Below are positions 47,560 to 62,753 of a stretch of DNA of 64,000 bases, piece by piece; positions within the stretch are counted from its first letter, which is position 1; each line of letters begins with the position of its first letter. The notes under the pieces were generated by a model, which was not told where the DNA came from, searched no databases, and saw only the letters and a list, made by a program, of their open reading frames with translations. This DNA comes from Cognatazoarcus halotolerans (GTDB taxonomy: Bacteria > Pseudomonadota > Gammaproteobacteria > Burkholderiales > Rhodocyclaceae): the NCBI RefSeq assembly GCF_009800965.1, contig NZ_WUAF01000005.1, positions 124,001 through 188,000 on the forward strand, written 5' to 3'. A program made the position numbers and the translations under genes.

Positions 47560-48504
47560 TCACGAACCCACAAGTTGCTCACGGGTCACGAGAAAAATCC
47601 GGTCATCTCCGTCCCGGGTTGAGAGCCACGTCAGTTCGAGGTCCGGGAACGCTGCTTCCACGTAATGCCGGTTGTGACCGACCTCGACAGCCAGCACGCC
47701 TCCTGGCGTCAGGTGGACCGGTGCTTGTGCGATCAGCCTGCGTACCACGTCGAGACCGTCCTCGCCCGCACCAAGCGCCATCGATGGTTCGTGCCGATAT
47801 TCTTCCGGCAGTGCAGCCATTGCATCGGCAGTCACGTAAGGGGGGTTGCTGATGATCAGGTCGAACCGTTGATTCGGGATCGCATCGAAAAGGTCGCTTT
47901 CGACGAGTTCGATCTGATCTTCTAGCCGATAATCCGCCACGTTCTCGGTGGCGATTTCGAGCGCATCGACGGAGAGGTCGATTGCGGTGACCCGGGCCGA
48001 GGGAAAGACATGGGCCATGATGATGGCAAGACATCCCGATCCTGTGCACATGTCGAGCACGCTGCCGACTGAGTCCGGATCGTCGATCCATGGGGCGAAA
48101 CCGTTCTCCAGCAACTCCGCAAAATAGGAGCGCGGAATGATGACCCGGGGATCGACCCTGAAGCGGAAATCGCCAAGCCAGGCTTCGCCCGTCAGGTACG
48201 CGGCCGGGGTCCGTTCGTCCGCGCGTCGCTCTACGATTGAAAGCAGTGCTTCGCGCTCTTCGGTGGTGATGCAGGCGTCAAGAAAGGGCTCGAGGCGATC
48301 TATCGGAAGTGACAGGGTATGAAGAAGGAGGTAGGCGGCCTCGTCGTAGCTGTCGATGAGGCCGTGGCCGCAGAAAATACCGGCGCGATTGAAACGGGTG
48401 ACGGCAAAGCGAAGCCAGTCCCGCAAGGTTACGAGTTCGGCGAGCGGGCCGGCTTCGTGTTCATGATGGTCGTCGTCACCGCTGGTGTCGTGCTCGTGGC
48501 TCAT
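47560..48504 (-). CDS. prmB: Ribosomal protein L3 glutamine methyltransferase PrmB
   Basis: 314 residues. N5-glutamine methyltransferase with LDMCTGSGCLAIIMAHVFP (SAM binding) and the catalytic NPPY in LIISNPPYVTADAMA. YLTGEAWLGDFRFRV and VIIPRSYFAELLENG are characteristic of PrmB rather than PrmC. The first 18 residues, MSHEHDTSGDDDHHEHEA, are rich in His and acidic residues and lie outside the normal fold. It follows dapE by seven bases. Confidence 0.93.
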   Translation of the reverse strand: MSHEHDTSGDDDHHEHEAGPLAELVTLRDWLRFAVTRFNRAGIFCGHGLIDSYDEAAYLLLHTLSLPIDRLEPFLDACITTEEREALLSIVERRADERTPAAYLTGEAWLGDFRFRVDPRVIIPRSYFAELLENGFAPWIDDPDSVGSVLDMCTGSGCLAIIMAHVFPSARVTAIDLSVDALEIATENVADYRLEDQIELVESDLFDAIPNQRFDLIISNPPYVTADAMAALPEEYRHEPSMALGAGEDGLDVVRRLIAQAPVHLTPGGVLAVEVGHNRHYVEAAFPDLELTWLSTRDGDDRIFLVTREQLVGS

Positions 48505-48511
48505 GCTGCGC

Positions 48512-49702
<1,191 letters not shown>

Positions 49703-50887
49703 TCAGCGGTCCTGCTCGTCCATGTGGAGGGTGAACTCCCTGAATGAAGCGCCGTCTGGCTGGGTCGACTCGAAATCAACGATCGGTGACGTTTTTCGCC
49801 GATCTTCATGGGGTGCAGACGAGGACGTGATCTGGGAATTGTTGATGAGCCAGGAGAGGTTGGTCGGCGAGTCGGAATTGGCGAGCGCTTCGTCGAGCGT
49901 AATCGTGCCCTCCCGATAGAGGCGGAAAAGGTCCTGCTCAAAGGTTTGCGAGCCCGGAGCCAGGCTTTGCTCCATTGCCTCCTTGATGGCGTTGAGTTCT
50001 CCGCGTTCGACGAGTTCCGCAACGTGCCGGGTGTTCATCAGAATCTCGACCGTCGGGGCACGTTGGCCGTCCGGTTTGCGTACAAGGCGTTGGGAAATGA
50101 TGCTGCGCAGGGCCACCGCGAGGTCGAGATAGAGCAGCGGTCGATTCTCGAGGGGAAAGAAGTTTACGATGCGGTTCAGCGCGTGATAGGCGTTGTTGGC
50201 GTGCAGTGTCGCGAGGCAGAGGTGGCCGGTTTGCGCGTAGGCAAGTGCGGCCTGCATTGTTTCGCGATCGCGGATTTCTCCGATGACGATGCAATCGGGT
50301 GCCTGTCGCATCGCATTGCGCAGCGCCTCGTGCCACCCGTGGGTGTCCATCCCGATCTCGCGCTGGTTGATGACCGATTTTTTGTGGCGGAAGAGATATT
50401 CGATCGGGTCTTCGACCGTCAGGATGTGTCCGGTCCGGTTGCCGTTACGATGATCAATCATCGAGGCGATCGTGGTTGATTTGCCGGAACCGGTGGCCCC
50501 CACCACCAGGATCAGCCCTCTCTTCTCCATGACGATATCCGCCAGGGGAGCGGGTAGCCCCAGGGAGTCCAGCGCAGGAATGTCTCCCTGGATGAAACGC
50601 ACCACGATGGCGACGCTGTTTCGTTGCCAGAACAGGTTCACCCGGAAATTGCCCAGATCTCGACGCCCGAACGAGAGGTTCATCTCCTTGGTGCTCTCGA
50701 ACAGCCGGATCTGCTCCGGATTCATGAGCTCGTAGCCCATTCGCTGGATCATCGCGGGTTCCATGACCTGCTGGTTGATCGGCAGCGTGGTGCCCTGGAT
50801 CTTGATGTGAATCGGTGCGCCGGCGCTGATGAACAGATCGGAGGCCTGCTTTTCGGCCATCAGCTGGAACAGTTTGTCGAAGATCAT
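49703..50887 (-). CDS. pilU: Type IV pilus ATPase PilU (PilT-like)
   Basis: 394 residues. Walker A GATGSGKSTT, Asp box VEDPIEYLFRHKKS, Walker B region DCIVIGEIRDRETM and the His box TGHLCLATLHANNA. Starts MIFDKLFQLMAEKQASDLFI as in PilU. The conserved GTITLDEALANSDSPTNLSW precedes a longer C-terminal tail of about 45 residues, which PilT lacks. It helps pilus retraction together with PilT. Lies between dapD and dapE with no other pilus gene in the window. Confidence 0.9.
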   Translation of the reverse strand: MIFDKLFQLMAEKQASDLFISAGAPIHIKIQGTTLPINQQVMEPAMIQRMGYELMNPEQIRLFESTKEMNLSFGRRDLGNFRVNLFWQRNSVAIVVRFIQGDIPALDSLGLPAPLADIVMEKRGLILVVGATGSGKSTTIASMIDHRNGNRTGHILTVEDPIEYLFRHKKSVINQREIGMDTHGWHEALRNAMRQAPDCIVIGEIRDRETMQAALAYAQTGHLCLATLHANNAYHALNRIVNFFPLENRPLLYLDLAVALRSIISQRLVRKPDGQRAPTVEILMNTRHVAELVERGELNAIKEAMEQSLAPGSQTFEQDLFRLYREGTITLDEALANSDSPTNLSWLINNSQITSSSAPHEDRRKTSPIVDFESTQPDGASFREFTLHMDEQDR

Positions 50888-50955
50888 GTTCGGCGGTCCG
50901 GGCTGGCGGTGGAAATGCCGGGGCGGATGTCAGGCCGCCCTGGGCAATTTGTGAG

Positions 50956-51774
50956 TCAGGTGCGAAGCAATTCGTTGATGCCGGTCTTTGCACGTGTTTT
51001 GGCATCGACCTTCTTGACGATGACCGCGCAGTAAAGGCTGTACTTCCCGTCGGGCGATGGCAGGTTGCCGGACACCACGACCGAACCTGCCGGCACGCGA
51101 CCATAGTGGACCTCACCGGTTTCACGGTCGTAGATCTTGGTGCTCTGTCCGATATACACGCCCATGGAAATAACTGAGTTTTCCTCGATCACGACGCCTT
51201 CGACGACTTCCGAGCGTGCGCCGATGAAACAGTTGTCTTCGATGATCACCGGGCCGGCCTGGACCGGTTCCAGTACGCCACCGATGCCGACGCCACCCGA
51301 TAGGTGCACATTCTTGCCGATCTGGGCACAGGAGCCGACGGTGGCCCATGTGTCGACCATGGTGCCTTCGTCGACGTAGGCACCAATGTTTACATAGGAA
51401 GGCATGAGCACGACATTCTTGCCGATGAAGCTGCCCTTGCGGGCGACAGCCGGCGGAACCACGCGGAAACCGCCTTGCTGGAACTGCTCGCTGGTGTAGT
51501 CACCGAACTTGGTCGCGACCTTGTCGAAGTAGTTGGTGGAACCACCGGACATCAGCTGATTGTCCTGGAGGCGGAAGGAAATCAGCACGGCCTTCTTGAT
51601 CCACTGGTTGGTGATCCAGGTACCGTCACGCTTCTCTGCGACGCGCAGACGTCCGGCGTCGAGCCCGGCGATGACTTCGGCTACGGCTTCGCGAATCTGT
51701 GCAGGGGCATGGGTGGGGGAGAGGCTTGCACGGTTCTCAAAGGCCTCATCGATGATTTTCTGGATATCTTGCAT
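50956..51774 (-). CDS. dapD: Tetrahydrodipicolinate N-succinyltransferase
   Basis: 272 residues from ATG 51774 ([20 protein letters not shown]). Hexapeptide-repeat beta-helix: [39 protein letters not shown] and [17 protein letters not shown]. It succinylates tetrahydrodipicolinate in the lysine pathway. Fourteen bases follow dapC, so both are co-transcribed. Confidence 0.97.
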   Translation of the reverse strand: MQDIQKIIDEAFENRASLSPTHAPAQIREAVAEVIAGLDAGRLRVAEKRDGTWITNQWIKKAVLISFRLQDNQLMSGGSTNYFDKVATKFGDYTSEQFQQGGFRVVPPAVARKGSFIGKNVVLMPSYVNIGAYVDEGTMVDTWATVGSCAQIGKNVHLSGGVGIGGVLEPVQAGPVIIEDNCFIGARSEVVEGVVIEENSVISMGVYIGQSTKIYDRETGEVHYGRVPAGSVVVSGNLPSPDGKYSLYCAVIVKKVDAKTRAKTGINELLRT

Positions 51775-51788
51775 GGGGGGTCCCGTTA

Positions 51789-52982
51789 TCAGAGTTTTTG
51801 ACAGAATTCCTGGATGCGGCGGGCCGCTTCGAGGCATTCGGAGGTTTCGGCGACAAGTGCGATCCGAACGAAGCCGGCGCCTGGGTTGATGCCCGCTTCT
51901 TCACGTCCCAGGTAGCTCCCGGGCAAAACCGTCACATTATATTCACCCTGCAGCCTGCGGGCGAAGTCGGTGTCCGGAATCGGTGTGCGGGCCCACAGAT
52001 AAAAGCCGGCGTCCGGCAACTCGATACCCATGTGGGGGTCGAGCATCGGTGCCACCAAGTCGAACTTCTCGCGGTAAAGCCTGCGGTTTTCGGCGACGTG
52101 GGCCTCGTCGTTCCAGGCCGCGATCGACGCGGCCTGTACGGCGGGACTCATGGCGCAGCCGTGATAGGTGCGGTAAAGCAGAAAGCGGCCCAGAATGCCG
52201 GAGTCGCCCGCCACGAAGCCGGAACGCATGCCGGGCACGTTGGAACGCTTGGACAGGCTCGAGAACATCACTACGTTGCGGAAATCGGTACGACCCAGCC
52301 GATGGCAGGCCTCGAGCGCGCCAAGCGGCGGGTGATCCTCGTCGAAGTAGATCTCCGAATAACACTCGTCGGCCGCGATCACGAAGCCATGCTGATCCGA
52401 CAATTCGAAGAGCATGCGCCATTCCTCGAGATTGAGGACCTTGCCCGTGGGGTTGCCCGGAGAGCAGACGTAGACCAGTTGGATGTCTTTCCAGGTGCTT
52501 ACGGGAATCGACGCAAAATCGCTGCTGAAACCTTGCTCGGGCAACTGATTCAGGAACAGAGGGCGGGCACCGGCAAGGTAGGCCGCGCCTTCGTAGATCT
52601 GATAGAAGGGGTTTGGGCTTACCACCAGCGGGTTGGGCTGACTGCGGTCAACCACGCACTGCGCGATGGCGAACAAGGCTTCGCGTGAGCCGTTGACCGG
52701 GATGATCTGGCTGGCTGGATCGATAGTTGCGAGGCCGAAACGTCGCGTGAGCCACGCCGCGATCGACTCGCGCAGCGCCTCACTCCCTAGCGTCGTAGGG
52801 TAGACGGCGAGGCCCGCCAGGTTTTCGGCGAGCGCGGACGAGATCAATTCGGGCGTTGGATGTCTCGGCTCTCCGATCGAAAGGCGGATCGGGGTCAGAT
52901 CTGTTGCCGGAGTAAGGCCCTGAAACAGTGCTCGGAGTTTTTCGAATGGGTAGGGGTGGAGCTTTTGCAGATCGGGGTTCAC
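51789..52982 (-). CDS. dapC: N-succinyldiaminopimelate aminotransferase
   Basis: 397 residues from GTG 52982, preceded by AGAGGA at correct spacing; the open frame continues upstream into the divergent region. Class I PLP aminotransferase: PLP lysine in [42 protein letters not shown] and an Arg in GAGFVRIAL. Together with dapD and dapE it completes the succinylase branch of diaminopimelate synthesis. Confidence 0.93.
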   Translation of the reverse strand: MNPDLQKLHPYPFEKLRALFQGLTPATDLTPIRLSIGEPRHPTPELISSALAENLAGLAVYPTTLGSEALRESIAAWLTRRFGLATIDPASQIIPVNGSREALFAIAQCVVDRSQPNPLVVSPNPFYQIYEGAAYLAGARPLFLNQLPEQGFSSDFASIPVSTWKDIQLVYVCSPGNPTGKVLNLEEWRMLFELSDQHGFVIAADECYSEIYFDEDHPPLGALEACHRLGRTDFRNVVMFSSLSKRSNVPGMRSGFVAGDSGILGRFLLYRTYHGCAMSPAVQAASIAAWNDEAHVAENRRLYREKFDLVAPMLDPHMGIELPDAGFYLWARTPIPDTDFARRLQGEYNVTVLPGSYLGREEAGINPGAGFVRIALVAETSECLEAARRIQEFCQKL

Positions 52983-53032
52983 GGCTGGTCCTCTGACGAG
53001 CAGGTCGGCACGGCTGGCGTGCAGGGCAAAAA

Positions 53033-53044
53033 TGCTATCATAGC
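53033..53044. promoter_or_regulatory. Palindromic two-way -10 region for dapC and smc
   Basis: GCTAT-C-ATAGC at 53034-53044. On the plus strand it gives extended -10 TGCTATCAT (53033-53041), 112 bases before the smc GTG. On the minus strand it gives TATGAT (53042-53037), 55 bases before the dapC GTG. Good -35 hexamers are not seen for either. It may be a shared promoter core or a small operator. Confidence 0.5.
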
Positions 53045-53152
53045 GGGCTATTGGAAGGCGCCCGGATGGCGTCCCGAGCCCCCGGAAAATGCGTGCAAGC
53101 GGCATGGCCGGGAGAAACCCACGAGAGCCAAGATCGCCCCGAACCGACGACC

Positions 53153-56100
53153 GTGCGCCTAGCAAAACTCAAACTCGCGGGATTCAAGACCTTTGTCGAT
53201 CCAACCACGGTGCTTACGCCTGGTAACCTGGTCGGCGTTGTCGGTCCGAATGGTTGCGGAAAATCGAACATCATCGATGCGGTGCGCTGGGTGTTGGGGG
53301 AAACCCGAGCTTCGGCCTTGCGCGGTGAGTCGATGCAGGATGTCATTTTCAACGGATCGACGACGCGAAAGCCGGTGTCGCGAGCAAGCGTCGAACTGGT
53401 GTTTGAGAATGCAGAGGGAAAGGCTGCGGGGCAATGGTCGCAGTATGCCGAGATTGCGGTAAAGCGGGTTCTGGACCGTAGTGGCGAGTCGACCTATTAC
53501 ATCAACAATGTCCATGTTCGCCGCAAGGACGTGATCGATCTGTTTCTTGGTACGGGCCTCGGGCCACGTGCGTACGCGATCATCGAGCAAGGCATGATTT
53601 CGCGCATCATCGAGGCGAAACCCGAGGAAATTCGCCACTTTCTCGAGGAGGCCGCGGGGGTCACCAAGTATCGGGAAAGAAGAAGGGAAACCGAGGGCCG
53701 GCTTTCGGACGCGCGGGACAATCTGGCGCGACTCGATGATATCCGTGCAGAACTTGGCGATCGGATCGGACACCTCGAGGGACAGGCCGAGATCGCCGAG
53801 CGTTATCGGACCCTTCAGGCAGCCCACACCGAGCGACAGAACCTGCTGTGGCTGATCAAGCGCAATGAAGCGCGTGACGAGCGCGAGCGGATCTCTGAAG
53901 CGCTCAATCAGGCGACCCGCCAGATCGAAAGCGATAGCGCCCGTCTGCACGAGCTCGAGCAAGCGGTTGAGCTGGCGCGCGAGGGACACTTCGCCGCATC
54001 TGAAACCGTACATGTCGCGCAGAGCGATCTTTTCTCGGTCGCCGCGGAAGTCAGCAGGCTCGAGGCCGAGCGCCAACACCTGCAGGAGACGCGAAAGCGG
54101 CTTGAGGCACGGCTCGCCCAGCTTGAAACCGAACAGGCGCACTGGGCCTCGCGTGGGGCTCATCTGCGCGAGGAGGCCGAGCGCTGGGCGGACCTGCAGG
54201 AGCACGCGGGTATTCGCATGGCCCAGGCAGAGGCCCGCCACGAGGAGGCCGCGGGGCGATTGCCGGAACTGGAAGAGGCGCTCCGCTCGGCCGAGTCCAA
54301 TGCTGCCTCGGCGCGGCGCGAGCTGGCGCAGACCGAGCAGCAGCAGCGTGTGGAGGAGACACGCTGCAGCAGCGCGCGACGCTCTCTGGAGGCGTTTTCA
54401 GCCCGTCGGGCACGTCTCGAGCAGGAGGCGGTTTCGATCAATGGGCCCGATCCGGCGCAACTGGCCGAACGCGAGGCGCGACTTGCCTCCGTCGAGGAGC
54501 TGGTCGAGACCCTGGCCACGCGGCAGCACGATCTCCAGTCGGCCTTTCCGCTTGCGCAGCAGACGCTCAAGCAGGCAGTCGATGAGGAGCGTGGGCTGCA
54601 GCGTGAGGCTACCGAGCTGCGCGCCAGGCGGGATGCGCTGGTTCAGTTGCAGAATCGGGTTCACAATCAGGGGCAGCTCGGGGAGTGGCTCAAGCGTCAC
54701 GGGCTCGATGCCTTGGCGCCGCTGTGGCGCAGCCTGTCGGTGGAGCCGGGCTGGGAGCTGGCGGTCGAAGCGGTGCTGCGCGAGCGGCTTGCAGCCGTGC
54801 GGACCGATGATCTGCAGGCGCTGCTCGACGCACTCGAAGATCCGGCGCCTGCCTCGTTTGCGTTCATCCTGGATACCGCGGGAGAGACAGGCTCGGAAGT
54901 GCAGTTGCCGGCCGGCGCACGCCCGCTATCGGATTTCGTCCGTGCAGAAGATGCGTCATTGGCGGGATCGATCGGTCAGTGGTTGTGCGGCGTAGCGGCG
55001 GTCGATGAAATCGCAGCGTGGCTGCCCGGGCGAGGAAACCTCGGACACGGTGTCCTGGTGGTGTCGCGCAAGGGCCAGTTGCTGACGAGGGATACGCTGA
55101 CCCAGTTCGCGCCGGATGCACGCACACACGGCGTCATGGAGCGGCAGCGCGAGATCGAAGCGCTGTCGGAGGGGCTCGACGAGCGTAGCCTTGCCGCGGA
55201 GCAGGCCCACGAGCGCGTGGCCGAGGCTGAACGCGCAGCCACGCTGATTCAGGAGCAGCTTGCCGAATTGCGTCGCGAGCAGCAGGCCCGCCAGCAGGAG
55301 CTCCACGGCGAGCAGGTTGAGGTGCTCAAGCTCGGTCAGGCATTGCAGCGCGCAAGCGAACGGCGAAGCCAGCTTGACCACGACCTCGCCGACCTTCAGC
55401 GCAGCGAGGAGGCCGAGCGCGAACTGCTCGCACGGGCCGAGCTCGAACTCGAGCGATGTGCCGAACTCGGCGAGCTTCAGCGCGGGCACCTCGATGCGGC
55501 GCTGGAACTTGCGCGAGAGAGCGAGCAACGGCTTCGCGAGGCGCGCTCCGTGGAGAGCGCCCTCGCACGCGAGTCGCAGGAAGCCGGTTTTTCAGAGCGC
55601 GAATGCGTTGGCAAGCTGGAAGACATTGCGCGCAACCGGACGCTTGCGGAAGAGCAGGTGCTGAAGCTGCGCGAGGAGTCCCTTGCCCGTCAGGCCGAGC
55701 TTGAGGCCAGCGACGATCGCGCGAGTCACGAGGCGTTGCAGCAGGCACTTGGATTGCGTGAGACGCGCGAATTGGCGCTGGCTGCCCGGCGCGATGCACT
55801 GGCGGTGGCTGCCGAGCATCTCAAGGAGCAGGAGGCGCTGCGGCTGCGGACCGAGCAGGCAGTGGTACCGATGCGCGAGCGGGTCGCCGATCTCAGGCTC
55901 AAGCAGCAAGCGGCGGAACTCGCTCAGGCGCAGTTCCAGGAGCGCCTCGATGAGGCTGCGGCCGATGAGACAGTGCTGACGCCGCTGGTCACGTCCGAGT
56001 TGAAGGAAACCAGCCTGCAGCGGGAGGTCGCGCGCCTTTCGCGGGAAATCGCCGAACTCGGCCCGGTCAATCTCGCGGCCCTCGACGAACTGAAATCTGC

Positions 56101-56680
56101 CGAGGAGCGCAAGGGCTACCTCGACGCGCAATACGACGATCTGATGCAGGCGATCGAGACGCTCGAGGATGCAATCCGTCGTATCGATCGCGAGACCCGG
56201 GAGCAGCTACAGGAAACCTATGACACGGTTAATCGCCAGTTTGGCAGTCTCTTCCCTCAGCTGTTCGGAGGGGGGGAGGCCAAACTTGTGCTGACCGGCG
56301 ACGAGATCCTGGATGCCGGCGTGCAGATCGTTGCGCAGCCGCCCGGCAAGAAAAACAGCAGCATCCATCTGTTGTCCGGCGGCGAGAAAGCGCTGACCGC
56401 GATCGCGCTGGTATTCTCCATGTTCCAGCTGAATCCGGCCCCGTTCTGCATGCTTGACGAGGTTGATGCACCTCTGGACGATACCAACACCGAACGCTAC
56501 GGATCGATGGTCAAGCGCATGTCCCTGCAGACCCAGTTCATTTTCATCAGTCACAGCAAGATCACCATGGAGATAGCCCAACAACTGGTTGGGGTGACCA
56601 TGCAGGAGCAGGGCGTTTCACGAGTGGTCGAAGTCGATATCGACGAGGCAATGCGGCTTGCGGAGCCGGTTGCTGCATAG
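53153..56680 (+). CDS. smc: Chromosome segregation protein SMC
   Basis: 1175 residues from GTG 53153 (VRLAKLKLAGFKTFVDPTTV); the frame is open to 53051, but the SMC fold begins here. Walker A GPNGCGKSN at about 31-39. Two long coiled coils flank a hinge around residues 510-660 (LAPLWRSLSVEPGWELAVEA). The C-terminal signature LLSGGEKALTAIAL and Walker B CMLDEVDAPLDDTN are present. It compacts and separates chromosomes, normally with ScpA/ScpB. zipA follows 15 bases later. No clear Shine-Dalgarno sequence is seen. Confidence 0.95.
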   Translation: MRLAKLKLAGFKTFVDPTTVLTPGNLVGVVGPNGCGKSNIIDAVRWVLGETRASALRGESMQDVIFNGSTTRKPVSRASVELVFENAEGKAAGQWSQYAEIAVKRVLDRSGESTYYINNVHVRRKDVIDLFLGTGLGPRAYAIIEQGMISRIIEAKPEEIRHFLEEAAGVTKYRERRRETEGRLSDARDNLARLDDIRAELGDRIGHLEGQAEIAERYRTLQAAHTERQNLLWLIKRNEARDERERISEALNQATRQIESDSARLHELEQAVELAREGHFAASETVHVAQSDLFSVAAEVSRLEAERQHLQETRKRLEARLAQLETEQAHWASRGAHLREEAERWADLQEHAGIRMAQAEARHEEAAGRLPELEEALRSAESNAASARRELAQTEQQQRVEETRCSSARRSLEAFSARRARLEQEAVSINGPDPAQLAEREARLASVEELVETLATRQHDLQSAFPLAQQTLKQAVDEERGLQREATELRARRDALVQLQNRVHNQGQLGEWLKRHGLDALAPLWRSLSVEPGWELAVEAVLRERLAAVRTDDLQALLDALEDPAPASFAFILDTAGETGSEVQLPAGARPLSDFVRAEDASLAGSIGQWLCGVAAVDEIAAWLPGRGNLGHGVLVVSRKGQLLTRDTLTQFAPDARTHGVMERQREIEALSEGLDERSLAAEQAHERVAEAERAATLIQEQLAELRREQQARQQELHGEQVEVLKLGQALQRASERRSQLDHDLADLQRSEEAERELLARAELELERCAELGELQRGHLDAALELARESEQRLREARSVESALARESQEAGFSERECVGKLEDIARNRTLAEEQVLKLREESLARQAELEASDDRASHEALQQALGLRETRELALAARRDALAVAAEHLKEQEALRLRTEQAVVPMRERVADLRLKQQAAELAQAQFQERLDEAAADETVLTPLVTSELKETSLQREVARLSREIAELGPVNLAALDELKSAEERKGYLDAQYDDLMQAIETLEDAIRRIDRETREQLQETYDTVNRQFGSLFPQLFGGGEAKLVLTGDEILDAGVQIVAQPPGKKNSSIHLLSGGEKALTAIALVFSMFQLNPAPFCMLDEVDAPLDDTNTERYGSMVKRMSLQTQFIFISHSKITMEIAQQLVGVTMQEQGVSRVVEVDIDEAMRLAEPVAA

Positions 56681-56695
56681 GTACAAAGGAAGACA

Positions 56696-60743
<4,048 letters not shown>

Positions 60744-60762
60744 ACCGGCCGCACCATAAAAG

Positions 60763-60808
60763 AGAAGGGAGCTCGGCGCTGCTGCGCAACGAGCTCCCTT
60801 CTTCTTTC
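60763..60808. terminator. Two-way terminator between galU and typA
   Basis: AGAAGGGAGCTCG (60763-60775) pairs with CGAGCTCCCTTCT (60790-60802); the inner GCGC pairs as well. On the plus strand it is followed by a T-rich TCTTT, and on the minus strand by CTCTTTTATGG. It serves both convergent genes. Confidence 0.88.
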
Positions 60809-60818
60809 CGAGCTTCCC

Positions 60819-62630
60819 TTATTCGGCGCGCGCCGCCCGCTTGCGCTCGTGCTCCTTGAGATAGCGCTTGCGCAGTCGAATGCTTTTTGGCGTGATCTCG
60901 ACCAGCTCGTCATCCGCGATGAATTCGATGGCCGACTCCAGCGTGAGCTGGATCGGCGGCACCAGGCGAACCGCTTCGTCGGTGCCCGAGGCCCTGACGT
61001 TGGTGAGCTGCTTGCCCTTGATCGGATTCACTACCAGATCATTGTCACGGGTGTGAATGCCGATCACCATGCCTTCGTACAGGGCATCTCCCGGGTTCAC
61101 GAACATGCGGCCGCGGTCCTGCAGCTTCCACAGGGCATAAGCCACGGCCGCGCCGTCATCCTGGGAGATCAGGACACCGTTGCGGCGCTCGGCCATCTGG
61201 CCGGCCATCGGGCCGTAATCATCGAAAACGTGACTGGCAAGACCGGTACCGCGCGTCAGCGTCAGGAATTCGCCCTGAAAGCCGATCAGACCTCGCGCCG
61301 GAATCCGATATTCGAGGCGGCTGCGCCCCTTGCCGTCAGACTGCATGTCTTGCAGCTCGCCACGACGACGCCCCAGTTCTTCCATGACGCCGCCCTGATG
61401 ATCTTCCTCGACGTCCACGGTGAGCATTTCGTACGGCTCGCACTTGACACCGTCGATTTCCTTGAAGACGACCCGCGGACGACCGACTGCGAGTTCGAAG
61501 CCTTCCCGGCGCATGTTCTCGATGAGGATGGTGAGATGGAGTTCGCCACGACCGGACACTTCGAAAACGTCTGAATCGCCCGTGTAGTTAACCCGTAACG
61601 CGACGTTCTTGAGCAACTCCTTTTCGAGGCGTTCCCGGATCTGGCGGCTGGTGACGAACTTGCCTTCACGACCGGCGAGCGGTGAGGTATTGACCATGAA
61701 GTTCATCGTCAGTGTCGGCTCATCCACGGCGATCGGCTTCATGCCTTCGGGACGCTCGGGATCGCAGATCGTCACCCCGATGCCGACCTGGTCGATACCG
61801 GCGATCAACACGATGTCACCGGCCTCGGCCGAATCGGCAGCCGAGCGTTCCAGACCCTTGAAGGTCAGGACCTGGCTGACCTTGGATTTGCCACGGTTCT
61901 CGTCACCGTACATCACCACCACTTCCTGGTTGGGCCTGATGCGACCGCGGGTGATACGACCGATACCGAGCTGGCCGATGTAGGTTGAGTAATCGAGCGA
62001 GCAGACCTGGACTTTCAGCGGGCCGTCCGAGTCCACTTCCGGCTGCGGTACATGCTTGAGGACCGCTTCGTAAAGCGGCCCCATGTCGGTACCGGGCTTG
62101 TCGGCTTCGAGCATCGCAAAGCCGTTCAGTGCGGATGCATAGACGACCGGAAAATCGAGCTGTTCGTCGGTGGCTCCGAGTTTGTCGAAGAGGTCGAAGG
62201 TATGGTTGATCACCCAGTCGGGGCGGGAGCCGGGGCGATCGATCTTGTTGATCACGACAATCGGCTTGAGGCCGAGCGCCAGCGCCTTGCGGGTCACGAA
62301 GCGGGTCTGCGGCATCGGGCCTTCCACCGCGTCAACCAGCAACAGGACCCCATCGACCATGGACAGGACCCGCTCGACCTCGCCACCGAAATCGGCATGC
62401 CCCGGGGTGTCCACGATATTGATGTGGGTCCCTTTGTAGTCGATGGCGCAGTTCTTTGAGAGGATGGTGATCCCGCGCTCTTTCTCGAGATCGTTTGAAT
62501 CCATCACGCGCTCGGTTACCTGCTGGTTCTCGCGGAAGGTGCCGGATTGGCGCAGCAGTTGGTCAACCAGCGTGGTTTTGCCATGGTCGACGTGCGCGAT
62601 GATGGCGATGTTTCGGATTTGGCGGGACAT
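60819..62630 (-). CDS. typA: Ribosome-associated GTPase TypA/BipA
   Basis: 603 residues from ATG 62630 ([20 protein letters not shown]). G-motifs: [15 protein letters not shown] (G1), GITILSKN (G2), [12 protein letters not shown] (G3) and NKIDRPGS (G4). The EF-G-like domains III and V and the TypA C-terminal domain follow ([19 protein letters not shown]). Acts in ribosome assembly and stress response. The ribosome site is weak. An extended -10 (TGCTAGTAT) lies 30 bases upstream. Confidence 0.97.
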   Translation of the reverse strand: MSRQIRNIAIIAHVDHGKTTLVDQLLRQSGTFRENQQVTERVMDSNDLEKERGITILSKNCAIDYKGTHINIVDTPGHADFGGEVERVLSMVDGVLLLVDAVEGPMPQTRFVTRKALALGLKPIVVINKIDRPGSRPDWVINHTFDLFDKLGATDEQLDFPVVYASALNGFAMLEADKPGTDMGPLYEAVLKHVPQPEVDSDGPLKVQVCSLDYSTYIGQLGIGRITRGRIRPNQEVVVMYGDENRGKSKVSQVLTFKGLERSAADSAEAGDIVLIAGIDQVGIGVTICDPERPEGMKPIAVDEPTLTMNFMVNTSPLAGREGKFVTSRQIRERLEKELLKNVALRVNYTGDSDVFEVSGRGELHLTILIENMRREGFELAVGRPRVVFKEIDGVKCEPYEMLTVDVEEDHQGGVMEELGRRRGELQDMQSDGKGRSRLEYRIPARGLIGFQGEFLTLTRGTGLASHVFDDYGPMAGQMAERRNGVLISQDDGAAVAYALWKLQDRGRMFVNPGDALYEGMVIGIHTRDNDLVVNPIKGKQLTNVRASGTDEAVRLVPPIQLTLESAIEFIADDELVEITPKSIRLRKRYLKEHERKRAARAE

Positions 62631-62659
62631 GGGGTCGGGAAGTGCTTGAAAAACCGCAG

Positions 62660-62668
62660 ATACTAGCA
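62660..62668 (-). promoter_or_regulatory. Extended -10 promoter for typA
   Basis: Read on the minus strand the sequence is TGCTAGTAT, a TGn extension with TAGTAT (five of six matches to TATAAT), 30 bases before the typA ATG. The -35 is not clear at the normal distance. Confidence 0.45.
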
Positions 62669-62717
62669 TGTTGTGCGGTGCCGCAGGCGCAAGCTTCGAT
62701 GATCGGCTGGCAACGCG

Positions 62718-62726
62718 TGATAATAT
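62718..62726 (+). promoter_or_regulatory. Extended -10 promoter for the nucleoside phosphorylase gene
   Basis: TGATAATAT, a TGn extension with TAATAT (four of six), or GATAAT one frame earlier (five of six). It lies 28 bases before ATG 62754. A TTCGAT at 62695-62700 is 20 bases upstream, too far for a good -35. Confidence 0.45.
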
Positions 62727-62753
62727 CCCCGCCTGATTCAAGGGGGCGTTCGA

